Counted from the stretch's first letter, positions 22,809 through 35,817 are shown. The stretch: 42,068 nt of DNA from CAZFLM01 sp964519955 (GCA_964519955.1 CAZFLM010000059.1:1-42068); one strand, 5' to 3'. Translations and numbers: made by a program. The notes: generated by a model not told the origin, from the letters alone.

Positions 22809-24665
22809 CTACTGCGGCTTGAACTCGGCGTCGATCACGTCGTCCGCATCCGGCGGCGGAGGCGGCGCGCCTGCGTCGTCGGCGGGACCGGCTTCGCCAC
22901 CGAACGGCTGGCCGCCGCCCGACGCGTCGGGCGCCTGCTCGTACATGCGCTTGCCCAGCGCGTAGCTCGCCGTCTGCAACTCCTCAGTGACGCGCTTGAT
23001 GTCTTCGAGGCTGCTCTCCTTGACGGCGTTGCGCACGTTCTGGATCGCGGTCTCGACCTGCAGCTTCTCGTCGCTCGGGACCTTGTCGCCCAGGTCCTTG
23101 AGCATCTGCTCGGTGCGGTAGGCCAGGGCGTCGCCCTCGTTGCGGGCCTCGGCCAACTCGCGCTGGCGCTTGTCCTCTTCGGCGTGGGCGCCCGCCTCCT
23201 GAACCATGCGCTCGATGTCGCCCTTGTTCAGGCTGGAGGAGCCGCTGATCGTGATGCTTTGCTCCTTGCTGGTGGCGCGGTCCTTCGCGGACACGTTCAC
23301 GATGCCGTTCGCGTCGATGTCGAACGTGACCTCGATCTGCGGGACGCCGCGGGGCGCCGGCGGGATGCCGCTCAGCGTGAAGTCGCCCAGCAGCTTGTTG
23401 TGCGCCGCGATCTCGCGCTCGCCCTGGAAGACCTTGACATGCACCGTGGTCTGGCCGTCGTCCGCCGTCGAGAACGTCTCGGACTTGCGCGTCGGGATCG
23501 TCGTGTTGCGGTCGATCAGCCGGGTGAACACGCCGCCGAGCGTCTCGATGCCCAGGGACAGCGGGGTCACGTCCAGCAGCACGACGTCCTTCACGTCGCC
23601 AGCGAGCACTCCGCCCTGGATCGCTGCGCCAACAGCCACGACCTCGTCCGGGTTCACGCCACGGTTCGGCTCCTTGCCGCCGCCGAGCTTGCGCACCAGG
23701 TCCTGCACCATCGGCATGCGCGTGGAGCCGCCAACGAGTACGATCTCGTCGATGTCGGTCGGCTCGATCTTGGCGTCGGCGATGGCCTGCTTGAACGGCG
23801 TGACGCAGCGCTCGACGAGGTCCTTCGTCAGCTCCTCGAACTTGGCGCGGGTCAGGCTCTGGTCGAGATGGACGGGACCGTCCGCCGTGGCGCTGATGAA
23901 CGGCAGGTTGATGTTGGTCTGCACCACGTTGGACAGCTCGATCTTCGCCTTCTCGGCGCCCTCGCGCAGGCGCTGCAGGGCCTGGCGGTCCTTGGCGAGG
24001 TCGATGCCGTGCTCCTTCTTGAACTCCGCCGCCACGTACTGCACGATGCGCTCGTCCCAGTCGTCGCCGCCGAGGTGCGTGTCGCCATGGGTGGACTTCA
24101 CCTCGAACACGCCGTCGCCGACCTCCAGGATGGACACGTCGAACGTGCCGCCGCCGAGGTCGAACACGAGCACCGTCTCGTTCTTCTTCTTGTCCAGGCC
24201 ATAGGCGAGGGCGGCCGCGGTCGGCTCGTTGATGATGCGCAGCACCTTGAGGCCCGCGATCTCGCCGGCGTTCTTGGTGGCGGTGCGCTGAGCGTCATTG
24301 AAGTACGCGGGCACCGTGATGACCGCGGAGTCGACCTTGTCGCCGAGATAGGCCTCAGCATCGCTCTTGAGCTTCTGCAGGACCATCGCGGAGATCTCTT
24401 CCGGCGTGTAGCTGCGATCGTCGATCTTCGTCTTGTCGGATGTGCCCATCTGGCGCTTGATCGAGATGACGGTGCGCTCCGGATTGACGACCGCCTGGCG
24501 CTTGGCGCTAGAGCCAACGAGGCGCTCGCCGTTCTTGTTGAAGCCGACGACCGAAGGCGTTAGGCGCGAGCCCTCGGCGTTCGGGACGACGGTAGCCTCG
24601 CCTCCCTCCAGCACGGCGACCACAGAGTTCGTGGTGCCCAGGTCTATCCCAACTGTCTTTGGCAT
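22809..24665 (-). CDS. dnaK: Chaperone protein DnaK (Hsp70)
   Basis: ATP-driven cytoplasmic chaperone. 618 residues. The N-terminal ATPase domain starts MPKTVGIDLGTTNSVVAVLEGG, with VFDLGGGTFDVSIL around 170-185 and LVGGSTRMP around 315. The substrate-binding domain (about 360-500) includes DVTPLSLGIETLGG. The lid ends in a Gly/Pro-rich tail and DDVIDAEFKPQ. ATG at 24665 with GGAGGA upstream; the frame is open 72 bp further but without DnaK features. First gene of the operon with dnaJ and hspR, controlled by the promoter and operator at 24728-24757. Confidence 0.98.
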   Translation of the reverse strand: MPKTVGIDLGTTNSVVAVLEGGEATVVPNAEGSRLTPSVVGFNKNGERLVGSSAKRQAVVNPERTVISIKRQMGTSDKTKIDDRSYTPEEISAMVLQKLKSDAEAYLGDKVDSAVITVPAYFNDAQRTATKNAGEIAGLKVLRIINEPTAAALAYGLDKKKNETVLVFDLGGGTFDVSILEVGDGVFEVKSTHGDTHLGGDDWDERIVQYVAAEFKKEHGIDLAKDRQALQRLREGAEKAKIELSNVVQTNINLPFISATADGPVHLDQSLTRAKFEELTKDLVERCVTPFKQAIADAKIEPTDIDEIVLVGGSTRMPMVQDLVRKLGGGKEPNRGVNPDEVVAVGAAIQGGVLAGDVKDVVLLDVTPLSLGIETLGGVFTRLIDRNTTIPTRKSETFSTADDGQTTVHVKVFQGEREIAAHNKLLGDFTLSGIPPAPRGVPQIEVTFDIDANGIVNVSAKDRATSKEQSITISGSSSLNKGDIERMVQEAGAHAEEDKRQRELAEARNEGDALAYRTEQMLKDLGDKVPSDEKLQVETAIQNVRNAVKESSLEDIKRVTEELQTASYALGKRMYEQAPDASGGGQPFGGEAGPADDAGAPPPPPDADDVIDAEFKPQ

Positions 24666-24727
24666 CGGTATCCTCCGGTTCGGCGCGTCGCGGCCAAGCC
24701 GTGTGACGGCTGAATTAGTCTCATCGT

Positions 24728-24756
24728 AGTATGCCACTTGAGCGTGGTCTTGTCAA
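24728..24756 (-). promoter_or_regulatory. dnaK operon promoter
   Basis: Minus strand TTGACA (24756-24751), 17-bp spacer, CATACT (24733-24728), about 60 bp before the dnaK ATG. The -10 is a weak match, which is normal for a repressed promoter. The operator at 24737-24757 covers the -35 and most of the spacer. Confidence 0.75.
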
Positions 24757-24757
24757 G
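24737..24757. promoter_or_regulatory. HspR operator (HAIR-like inverted repeat)
   Basis: CTTGAGC-N7-TGTCAAG on the plus strand, against the known HAIR consensus CTTGAGT-N7-ACTCAAG. Spacing is exact, and the outer five bases match on the left and on the right. Its place over the dnaK -35 and the presence of hspR in the same operon indicate negative feedback. Confidence 0.85.
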
Positions 24758-24930
24758 TGCATATACGTTGGGAGGGGCGCGGGGGTTTCGCGTGGCGGGA
24801 GGCGTTGGCGGCCGAAGTGAGTGCGGAGGCGGAGCGGAGCGAGGCATCCCGCCCTCGTATGCGTGGCCGGCGCCCGCCGGCTGGGGGGAGCCGGCGGATG
24901 GATCGCAGCAGGCAACCGTGGCCTGCAGCG

Positions 24931-27359
<2,429 letters not shown>

Positions 27360-27363
<4 letters not shown>

Positions 27364-27992
27364 CGACCGTCGTCCTTTACCACCTTGGCAATGCCGAGAA
27401 GGCGCGAGCTGACCACAAGATGCGCCCGCGCGGCCGCGTCGGCATTCACCTCGATGCGCACCCGGTCGCCCTCCGCCAGCAGATTGATGACGCCACCCCG
27501 CTTGGCGAAGCCCGGCGCCTCGCCCACGGTGAGCACCGGGCTCCCCTTGACAGCCGCGACGATCTTCGGCACCCGCTCACCCTCCGAGGGGCTCACGAAC
27601 AGGATCTGGCATGCCTTGAACTCGGCGTCGGAGTGCACGCGGCGCACGGTCAGGCTGTGGCCACCTGCGCTCTTCCCCTGGGTGGCGCGCTCGATCGCGC
27701 CACCGAACGTATCGCGCCCGACGATGCCGATTACAAACGGCGCATCGGCCTTGGCGAATGTTCCCTGTGGCCAGTCGACGAAGCGCGTGAAGTTCACGAT
27801 GAACGCGGCCTTCACCTCGTGCTCGGTCGGCGTGGCGAGACACAGTCCTCCCCCGACCTCTCCAAGCACCAGCAGGCCCATGACAGCGGCAGACAGCAGG
27901 GCACGCGGGGCAGGACGACGGCCGTGCCCCAGCAGGCGCCACGAGCGGCGCCGCCCGTCAACTCGGAACTGCAGTATCCCTATTGACGCCAT
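27360..27992 (-). CDS. YfiR-like (DUF4154) periplasmic protein
   Basis: 210 residues. A long N-terminus ends in a hydrophobic segment (about 33-53, LLSAAVMGLLVLGEVGGGLCLA), a likely signal peptide. Then comes the family opening EHEVKAAFIVNFTRFVDWPQGTF, followed by the alpha/beta core with CQILFVS and INLLAEGDRVRIEVN. YfiR proteins are periplasmic regulators, often coded with a TonB receptor or a signalling membrane protein. The gene overlaps the TonB receptor's stop by 13 bp and the kinase's start by 4 bp, so the three are clearly one unit. It may modulate the kinase's outer sensor domain. The real start may lie some residues downstream of 27992. Confidence 0.82.
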
Positions 27993-29944
27993 GTCACCCT
28001 TCCATACACCGTACGCTCGACCACGTTTGCCGTCTGCCCCTGGACGCTGCCATACTCCAGGTGGCGAGCGTCGAGCAGATTGGTGACGCCGAACGACACG
28101 TTCACAGCAGGGCCGGTGCGCCAGCCCAGTCGCAGGTCAAGTCGCAGATACCCCGGCACCGACCGGCGCTGCCCGTTCGTCTGATAGGCCTGCGCCCCCA
28201 CCAAGTAGAGCGCCGTGTCAAGCTCCAGCGAGTTGCCGAGATCGAGCATGGAACGCAGACTGGCCTGGTGCACCGGCGCCGCCATCGCGTCTCCCATGTC
28301 GGCAAGCGAGAACTGCGTGCGCGTGTAGGCATAGCTCCCGTTCAGACGCCAGCGGTCCGAAGCCCGCCACAGGGTCTGCAGCTCGATTCCGTACGTCTTG
28401 CCGCTCCCCGCCAGCCCAGAGGTCTTGCCGCCGTCGTGCGCGCCTTCGGCCTGTGACTGGGCATCGTCGTCGCCCCCACCGCCCGGCGCGCCAAGCTGGC
28501 CGTACGAGTTGTAGAAGGAGGCGATGTCGACGCTCAGCCTCTCTGTCGGACGCGTCCGGTAGCCGAGCTCGTACGCGATCACGCGCTCCGAAGGGCTGCC
28601 GGGGCGCGGCCCGCTATCCCCCGGAGCCGGCATGCCATCGCCGGTAGGCGGCTCTGCCGACGCCTCGCTGTTGGCTACCGCGCGAGAGACCGAGACCCAG
28701 ACGGTGTGGCGGTCACTTGGGGTCCAGGCCAAGCGGACCGACGGCTGGTAGCCGGTGTCCCAGCCGGGGTTCGTCTCCAGGCGAGCGCCGAGGGTCGCCG
28801 TAAGGTGACGCCCTAGCCGGGCGTCATCCTCGAGGAACGCGCTGAACTTCTGGACCGTCTCGCGCGTGCCTGCCGATCCCGGTGGGCCCAACGAGGGCAG
28901 GTACGACGTATACTCGCGATAGCCTCCGCCAAACGTCAGCGTGTGTCGCCCGACCTGCGCCAACCGGTGCTGCCAGTCGAGGTCGAACGTCTCGTTGCTG
29001 TACACACCGGATGACGAGTGGACGCGGAGCCTGTCCCAGGAGAGCCGCAACGTCTGCTCACCTTCGTCGCGCATCGTGCGGACCCACCGCCCCACGAGGG
29101 CGGAGGTCTCCTCGCGCAGCCGAGCGCGCCCCGTCGAGCCGGCGGGCGGCGCCAGGCCGAAGATGCCGGAGAAGGCGTCACCCTCCAGCATGAAGTGGTT
29201 GGAATGCCCGCGGTCCCAGTCCGCCCGGAACCCGCCGCGCCCGCCATACCACTGGTCGGCGGCGGCCGCGCCCGCCTGCGTCAGCGACGATGCGTAGCTG
29301 TCCCACTTCCCGAAGACCCGGTAGTGGCCGTTCGGCCCCATCGCTCCGCCCAGAACGACGTCAGCCGCACCGTTGCCGTGCTCGGCGCCGCGCGCGGTGG
29401 CGCTCAGGCCGTGTGTCTCGCCGGTGTGGCACGTGATGATGTTCACGATGCCATTGACGGCATTGGCCCCCCAGAGCGCCCCGGCCGGCCCGCGGATCAC
29501 CTCGATCCGTTCGACCGTGTCGAGCGGCAGGTCGAGCGTCTCCCAGAGGACGCCCGCGTACGCAGGCGCGTAGACGCTCTTGCCATCGACCAGGACGAGC
29601 AGTTTGTTGGCGTAGCGCCCGTTGAACCCGCGCATCGACACAGCCCAACTGCCCTGGCCGATCTGGCTGACCTGGACGCCGGGCGCCATGCGGAGCGCAT
29701 CGGCCAGGTGCGTGACGCCGGCTCTGCGGATGTCCTCTTGCGTGATGAGGCAGACTGGGGCTGCGATCTCGAACAGCGACTTGGCGCTGCGCGAGGCCGT
29801 GGTGAACTTCACGTTCGCGAGATCCTCCAGGCTCAACTGTGTGAGATCGGCGCCATCTGCAGGTGACGTAGGGTCGAGGCCCGCGAGCGCTGGGGCGGCG
29901 AGCAAAGCTAGACAAGCGGCGAACACGCCGCGCAGGGCGCACAT
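27980..29944 (-). CDS. TonB-dependent outer-membrane receptor
   Basis: 654 residues. Signal peptide MCALRGVFAACLALLAAPALA, a short TonB-reach segment (LSLEDLANVKFTTASR), a plug domain (about 45-165, with SRSAKSLFEIAAPVCLITQEDIRRAG, RGFNGRYANKLLVLVDG and IEVIRGPAGALWGANAVNGIVNI in order), then a beta-barrel ending VYGRVTWRQ with the expected aromatic pattern. Ligand unknown; no siderophore or cobalamin genes lie nearby. Its presence means a diderm cell envelope. ATG 29944 follows GGAG; a GTG at 29968 lies inside a hairpin and is less likely. Confidence 0.9.
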   Translation of the reverse strand: MCALRGVFAACLALLAAPALAGLDPTSPADGADLTQLSLEDLANVKFTTASRSAKSLFEIAAPVCLITQEDIRRAGVTHLADALRMAPGVQVSQIGQGSWAVSMRGFNGRYANKLLVLVDGKSVYAPAYAGVLWETLDLPLDTVERIEVIRGPAGALWGANAVNGIVNIITCHTGETHGLSATARGAEHGNGAADVVLGGAMGPNGHYRVFGKWDSYASSLTQAGAAAADQWYGGRGGFRADWDRGHSNHFMLEGDAFSGIFGLAPPAGSTGRARLREETSALVGRWVRTMRDEGEQTLRLSWDRLRVHSSSGVYSNETFDLDWQHRLAQVGRHTLTFGGGYREYTSYLPSLGPPGSAGTRETVQKFSAFLEDDARLGRHLTATLGARLETNPGWDTGYQPSVRLAWTPSDRHTVWVSVSRAVANSEASAEPPTGDGMPAPGDSGPRPGSPSERVIAYELGYRTRPTERLSVDIASFYNSYGQLGAPGGGGDDDAQSQAEGAHDGGKTSGLAGSGKTYGIELQTLWRASDRWRLNGSYAYTRTQFSLADMGDAMAAPVHQASLRSMLDLGNSLELDTALYLVGAQAYQTNGQRRSVPGYLRLDLRLGWRTGPAVNVSFGVTNLLDARHLEYGSVQGQTANVVERTVYGRVTWRQ

Positions 29945-29965
29945 GGATGCAGTCTCCAAGACTCC

Positions 29966-29985
29966 CACGCGCGTCGGCGCGCGTG
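29966..29985. promoter_or_regulatory. GC hairpin in the TonB receptor's leader
   Basis: CACGCGCG, loop TCGG, CGCGCGTG: a perfect 8-bp stem 22 bp before the receptor's ATG. It could influence mRNA stability or translation. No known riboswitch motif was seen around it. Confidence 0.55.
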
Positions 29986-30081
29986 GCTGGCATAGGCAGC
30001 GTCCAGGCTCCCGGCCCTAGTATCGGATACAGGGCGTCAGTTCCGCAGTGACGATCGCCAGCCGGCCCGGTCGTCTGACCA

Positions 30082-30111
30082 TTGACAGGGTCGCAGGCGC
30101 GATGGTAGTAT
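30082..30111 (+). promoter_or_regulatory. Promoter of the MpsC-like gene leader
   Basis: TTGACA (30082-30087), 18-bp spacer, TAGTAT (30106-30111), the same pattern as the rRNA promoters. The expected start is near 30118, leaving about 135 nt of leader before the gene. Confidence 0.85.
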
Positions 30112-30178
30112 CGAGGTTGTAGAGGCAGTCTGGTTGACGAGAGCAAGGGGCCGTTCGGCGGGCTCGGTGCTTTGGTAG

Positions 30179-30230
30179 GCCAGCATTCCACGGGCGCTGA
30201 CCGACGCGGCCCGTGCGGGTGCTGGCTTTT
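30179..30230 (+). terminator. Terminator in the leader of the MpsC-like gene (attenuator candidate)
   Basis: Outer stem GCCAGCA (30179-30185) with TGCTGGC (30220-30226); inner stem CACGGGC (30189-30195) with GCCCGTG (30209-30215); then TTTT. It lies about 60 nt after the promoter's start point and before the coding start, so premature termination is expected unless prevented. GTGCT just upstream (about 30166-30171) can pair with AGCAT in the 5' arm, a possible antiterminator. Confidence 0.72.
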
Positions 30231-30254
30231 CGCGTATTTGGAGTGCTCACAACG

Positions 30255-30662
30255 GTGGAGCGACTGTCGAAGGGCGCCGTCGAAGCCGAGGTATCGAACG
30301 CGGTGGTGCGCTTCCACCGCGAGCAGCAAGGGCGCGGGCCGACCGACGTGCGCGCGCACCTCATCGGCGACCTCATCCTGGTGCGCTGCCGCGGGGTGTT
30401 CACGCCGACCGAGGCGCACCTGGCGGCTACCGAGGAGGGGCGACGGCTGATCCGCAGCGCGCGGCAGGAGTTGCGCGCGATCAGCCACCGCGAGATCGAG
30501 GACGCGATCGCCGCCATCGCCGGGTGCCAGGTCGTGCGCAGCTACTGCGACCTCGATGTATACGCCGCGGAGCAGATGGAGGTCTACGTCCTCGACGGCG
30601 ACCTGGAAAGGCGGCTCCAGCGCTTGGAGCAGTGCGGCCAGACTGGGCGGCGCGCGGAGTAG
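30255..30662 (+). CDS. MpsC/DUF2294 family protein
   Basis: 135 residues matching the DUF2294 family: EAEVSNAVVRFHREQQGRGP near the start, then VRAHLIGDLILVRCRGVFTPTE, EEGRRLIRSAR and the AIAGCQVVRSYCDLD region. The family has been named MpsC after a component linked with a sodium-translocating, membrane-potential-generating system in Staphylococcus. No transmembrane segment is seen, so it would be a soluble partner. I chose GTG 30255 (GGAG 11 nt upstream); a GTG at 30243 is possible, while one at 30213 falls inside the terminator and is unlikely. The kdp potassium operon lies downstream, which suggests ion homeostasis. Confidence 0.78.
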   Translation: MERLSKGAVEAEVSNAVVRFHREQQGRGPTDVRAHLIGDLILVRCRGVFTPTEAHLAATEEGRRLIRSARQELRAISHREIEDAIAAIAGCQVVRSYCDLDVYAAEQMEVYVLDGDLERRLQRLEQCGQTGRRAE

Positions 30663-30755
30663 AATCGCGCAGCAGACCGTATACACAACGGGAATGGATG
30701 AGCCGGTAGCCAGGGCGAGGGGCGGTCCGCGCGGAGCGGAGGGCCAGTCGCAGCG

Positions 30756-30835
30756 GAGGCCGGAGGTCACGGAGAGAGCAGCTCGGCGCAAGCCGCCGCG
30801 CGCTCGCGACCGTGATCTCCGGCCTCTTTGCGTTT
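30756..30835 (+). terminator. Long hairpin upstream of the kdp genes
   Basis: GAGGCCGGAGGTCACGG (30756-30772) pairs with CCGTGATCTCCGGCCTC (30810-30826): 17 bp with one G-T pair. Inside is a smaller TCGGC-GCAA-GCCG hairpin with a GNRA loop. TTTGCGTTT follows. It lies about 95 bp after the MpsC-like gene and 25 bp before the first kdp-linked reading frame. It may end the MpsC transcript or act as an attenuator for kdp. Confidence 0.6.
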
Positions 30836-30850
30836 CGGGGGGCGTACACG

Positions 30851-30934
30851 ATGCACGATGCATTCCTTGTCGGGCTGGCGCTGGTGTTCTTCGTGGTTGC
30901 CGCGGCGTACGTTCGCGGCTGCGACCGGCTGTAG
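30851..30934 (+). CDS. Tiny kdp-linked membrane peptide
   Basis: 27 residues, MHDAFLVGLALVFFVVAAAY then VRGCDRL: one transmembrane helix followed by a short positively charged tail with one Cys. It resembles small peptides I recall upstream of kdpF in other genomes, often left unannotated. A GGGG stretch precedes the ATG by about 10 nt. A KdpFABC-associated role is inferred from position and from the KdpF-like size. Confidence 0.6.
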   Translation: MHDAFLVGLALVFFVVAAAYVRGCDRL

Positions 30935-30958
30935 GCTGATCCGTTGGCGCGCGGTACC

Positions 30959-30984
30959 GGACGGGCACGGAGGCCCATCCCACC
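30959..30984 (+). repeat. Dispersed hairpin element (copy 3)
   Basis: GGACGGGC-N6-GCCCATCC plus CACCACGGCA. Copy 4 (31025) follows after 66 bp and shares about 20 further bases downstream, including CCACGGCAYTCGT. Both sit between the tiny membrane peptide and kdpF. Confidence 0.85.
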
Positions 30985-31024
30985 ACGGCATTCGTGCGGA
31001 ACGAACCGGTCCAGGCGTGGTACT

Positions 31025-31050
31025 GGACGGGCACGGAGGTCCATCCCACC
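31025..31050 (+). repeat. Dispersed hairpin element (copy 4)
   Basis: Same core as copy 3 with one base change (GTCC for GCCC). It ends 45 bp before kdpF. Confidence 0.85.
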
Positions 31051-31095
31051 ACGGCACTCGTACATCGGCCTGGCCTGGCCGGGAGGGGTTCACGC

Positions 31096-31182
31096 ATGTT
31101 CGACACGATCTTGGCGGCCCTGGCAGCCCTGGGGCTGATGGCGTACCTGCTATGCGCGCTGCTGAGGCCCGAGCGGTTCTAG
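31096..31182 (+). CDS. kdpF: KdpF, small subunit of the potassium ATPase
   Basis: 28 residues with one transmembrane helix, ending in the family signature LLCALLRPERF. KdpF stabilises the KdpFABC complex at the inner membrane. It ends 10 bp before kdpA, and its stop region also supplies the kdpA ribosome binding site (AGGAGAG). Confidence 0.88.
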   Translation: MFDTILAALAALGLMAYLLCALLRPERF

Positions 31183-31192
31183 GAGAGCATCA

Positions 31193-33049
31193 ATGACCAT
31201 CTACGGGGCCCTGCAGATCATCGCGTACTGCGGCGTACTGCTGGCCGTGACCAGACCGATGGGCGCGTACATGGCGCGGGTCTTCGCGGGCGAACGCACG
31301 CTGCTGCAGCCGGCTCTGCGGCCCGTCGAGCGCCTCATCTACCGTCTGCTGGGCGTGCGCGAGGATGAGGACATGCGGTGGACGGCGTACGCCTCCGCGA
31401 TGCTCATGTTCAGCGTCGCCGGCCTGGTCTTCACCTACGTCCTGCTGCGCCTCCAGGGCCTGCTCCCGCTCAATCCGCAGCACCTGAGCGCCACGGAGAT
31501 GACACCCGACCTCGCGTTCAACACGGCCGCCTCGTTCGCCACCAACACGAACTGGCAGAGCTACGTGCCGGAGACGACGGTCAGCTACCTCAGCAACATG
31601 GTGGCCCTGGCCGTGCACAACTGGATGTCGGCGGCGACCGGCATCGCCATCGCCATCGCCCTGATCCGTGGGTTCGCGCGACGGTCGGCCTCCGGGGTGG
31701 GCAGCTTCTGGGTCGACGCGACGCGGGCCACGCTCTACGTGCTCATGCCGCTCTGCGCGGTCTATGCCCTCGTCCTCGTGGCGCAGGGCGTGCCGCAGAA
31801 CTTCGCCCCGTACACACACGCGAGCACGCTGGAGGGCGCCGCGCAGACCATCGCGCAGGGGCCGGTGGCCTCGCAGGAAGCCATCAAGATGCTGGGCACG
31901 AACGGCGGCGGGTTCTTCAACGCGAACTCGGCTCACCCGTTCGAGAACCCGACCCCGCTGACCAGCTTCCTGCAGATGCTCTCGATCTTCCTGATCCCCG
32001 CCGGCCTCACCTACACGTTCGGGAAGATGGTGGGCAACACGAAGCAGGGGTGGGCGCTCTTCGCGGCGATGGGCGCGCTGTTCGTCGGGGGCGTGCTCCT
32101 GTGCGCGTTCTCCGAGCAGTCCGGCATCCCGAGCGTGGCGCATCTCGGCATCGCCTCGTCGGCCACCGTCGATCAGCCGGGCGGCAACATGGAGGGCAAG
32201 GAGACCCGCTTCGGCATCGTGGGGAGCGCGCACTTCGCCACGGTCACGACGGCGGCATCCTGCGGGGCCGTCAACTCGATGCACGACAGCTTCACGCCCC
32301 TTGGCGGGCTGGTGCTCCTGTTCAACATGATGACGGGCGAGGTCATCTTCGGCGGAGTGGGCGCCGGACTCTACGGCATGCTGATGTACGCCATCCTGGC
32401 CGTGTTCATCGCCGGGCTCATGGTGGGACGCACGCCGGAGTACCTGGGCAAGAAGGTGGAGCAGTTCGAGGTGAAGATGGCCCTGTTGGCGGTGCTCGTG
32501 CTCGCCGCGGACATCCTGATCTTCACGGCGGTGAGTACGAACCTGAGCTTGCCTCCTGGCGAGGCCCCCGTGACGATCGCCGACGCGAACCGGGCCGACG
32601 ACGCGGGGCTGTCAGCGTCCACCGCCGCGTGGAACCACGTGAACGGCAGCAGCCCGAGCCTCTACGACGGAGCCACCTGGAACAACACGAGCAACGGCGG
32701 CGCCCATGGCTTCAGCGAGATCCTCTATGCCTACACCTCGGCGGCGGCTAACAACGGCTCGGCGTTCGCCGGGTTGACGGCGAACACGCCCTACTACAAC
32801 CTCACGCTCGGCGTCGCGATGCTGGTCGGGCGGTTCCTGATGATAGTGCCGCTGCTGGCGATGGCCGGCAGTCTGGCCGCCAAGAAGTACGTGCCGCCGT
32901 CAGCCGGCACGTTCCCCACGGACTCGGGCACGTTCGTGCTGCTGCTCGTCGGCGTGGTCATCATCGTCGGCGCGCTGACCTTCTTCCCCGCCGTCGCGCT
33001 GGGCCCCGTGGTCGAGCACCTGCAGATGCTGGGTGGCAAGACCTTCTAG
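31193..33049 (+). CDS. kdpA: KdpA, potassium-binding channel-like subunit
   Basis: The K+-selective subunit of KdpFABC, with about ten transmembrane helices in four pore repeats. 618 residues. Filter segments are visible in order: NTNWQSY (about 118), GTNGGGFFNANSAHPFENPTP (split here at about 237), SCGAVNSMHDSFTPLGG (about 360) and NGSAFAG (about 523). The length is slightly above the usual ~560, owing partly to a loop at about 465-510 (SASTAAWNHVNGSSPSLYD). ATG after AGGAGAG. First large subunit of the operon. Confidence 0.97.
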   Translation: MTIYGALQIIAYCGVLLAVTRPMGAYMARVFAGERTLLQPALRPVERLIYRLLGVREDEDMRWTAYASAMLMFSVAGLVFTYVLLRLQGLLPLNPQHLSATEMTPDLAFNTAASFATNTNWQSYVPETTVSYLSNMVALAVHNWMSAATGIAIAIALIRGFARRSASGVGSFWVDATRATLYVLMPLCAVYALVLVAQGVPQNFAPYTHASTLEGAAQTIAQGPVASQEAIKMLGTNGGGFFNANSAHPFENPTPLTSFLQMLSIFLIPAGLTYTFGKMVGNTKQGWALFAAMGALFVGGVLLCAFSEQSGIPSVAHLGIASSATVDQPGGNMEGKETRFGIVGSAHFATVTTAASCGAVNSMHDSFTPLGGLVLLFNMMTGEVIFGGVGAGLYGMLMYAILAVFIAGLMVGRTPEYLGKKVEQFEVKMALLAVLVLAADILIFTAVSTNLSLPPGEAPVTIADANRADDAGLSASTAAWNHVNGSSPSLYDGATWNNTSNGGAHGFSEILYAYTSAAANNGSAFAGLTANTPYYNLTLGVAMLVGRFLMIVPLLAMAGSLAAKKYVPPSAGTFPTDSGTFVLLLVGVVIIVGALTFFPAVALGPVVEHLQMLGGKTF

Positions 33050-33071
33050 GCGGCGGGAAGCGAGACATTCT

Positions 33072-35138
<2,067 letters not shown>

Positions 35139-35153
35139 ACATGTCGGAGGGAG

Positions 35154-35173
35154 GGCGCTGCAACCAGCGCCCC
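35154..35173. repeat. Hairpin between kdpB and kdpC
   Basis: GGGCGCTG, loop CAAC, CAGCGCCC, followed by CCTAC. Perfect 8-bp stem in the 52-bp gap between kdpB and kdpC; it may tune kdpC output. Confidence 0.75.
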
Positions 35174-35190
35174 TACGGAAGGACGGGACC

Positions 35191-35817
35191 ATGTTCAGGC
35201 AACTGCGGCCGGCCATCGTGAGCGTTCTGGTCTTCACCATGCTCTGCGGGCTGCTGTTCCCACTGGCGATCACGGCGGCAGCCCGCCTGCTGTTCCCGCG
35301 CCAGGCGCGAGGCAGCCTCGTCGAGCGGGGCTGGACGGTGATCGGCTCCGAGCTGATCGGCCAGGCATTCAGCCGGCCCGAGTACTTCCACCCGCGCCCA
35401 TCGGCAGCCGGCAGCGGCTACGACGCCGCCAACTCGGGCGCGACGAACCTGGGCCCGACCAGCGACAAGCTGATCCACGGAGTCCACCGCAAGCTGGCGG
35501 ATGGGCGGGACGATCGGGGCAACTTCAACGGTATCAAGGACTTGGCGGCGGCGTATCGAAAGGAGAACGGGCTCGCGCCGAACGCCGTACTGCCGGCCGA
35601 TGCGGTGACGCGTTCGGCGAGCGGCCTGGACCCGCACATCAGCCCGGCCAATGCCGCCCTGCAGGTTGCGCGCGTCGCCCAGGCTCGCGGCATGGCGGCG
35701 CACGACGTGCAGACGCTCGTGGCGGGCAACACCGAGGGGCGCACGCTCGGCGTTCTGGGCGAGCCGCGCGTGAACGTACTGAGACTCAACCTGGCGCTCG
35801 ATGCGGTGAGGCACTAG
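35191..35817 (+). CDS. kdpC: KdpC subunit of the potassium ATPase
   Basis: 208 residues with one N-terminal transmembrane helix (about 9-28) and a soluble extracytoplasmic domain. Family phrases: EYFHPRPSAAGSGYDAANSGATNLGPTSDKL (read in order, about 68-98), GLDPHISPANAALQVARVA, and the ending LGVLGEPRVNVLRLNLALD. KdpC supports high-affinity K+ binding in the KdpFABC complex. ATG after GGAAGGA. Confidence 0.97.
   Translation: MFRQLRPAIVSVLVFTMLCGLLFPLAITAAARLLFPRQARGSLVERGWTVIGSELIGQAFSRPEYFHPRPSAAGSGYDAANSGATNLGPTSDKLIHGVHRKLADGRDDRGNFNGIKDLAAAYRKENGLAPNAVLPADAVTRSASGLDPHISPANAALQVARVAQARGMAAHDVQTLVAGNTEGRTLGVLGEPRVNVLRLNLALDAVRH

Noticed and set aside
30663..30850. c-di-AMP (ydaO) riboswitch before kdp
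   Set aside because: The gene context would fit, but the conserved blocks of that class were not found, only a long simple hairpin.
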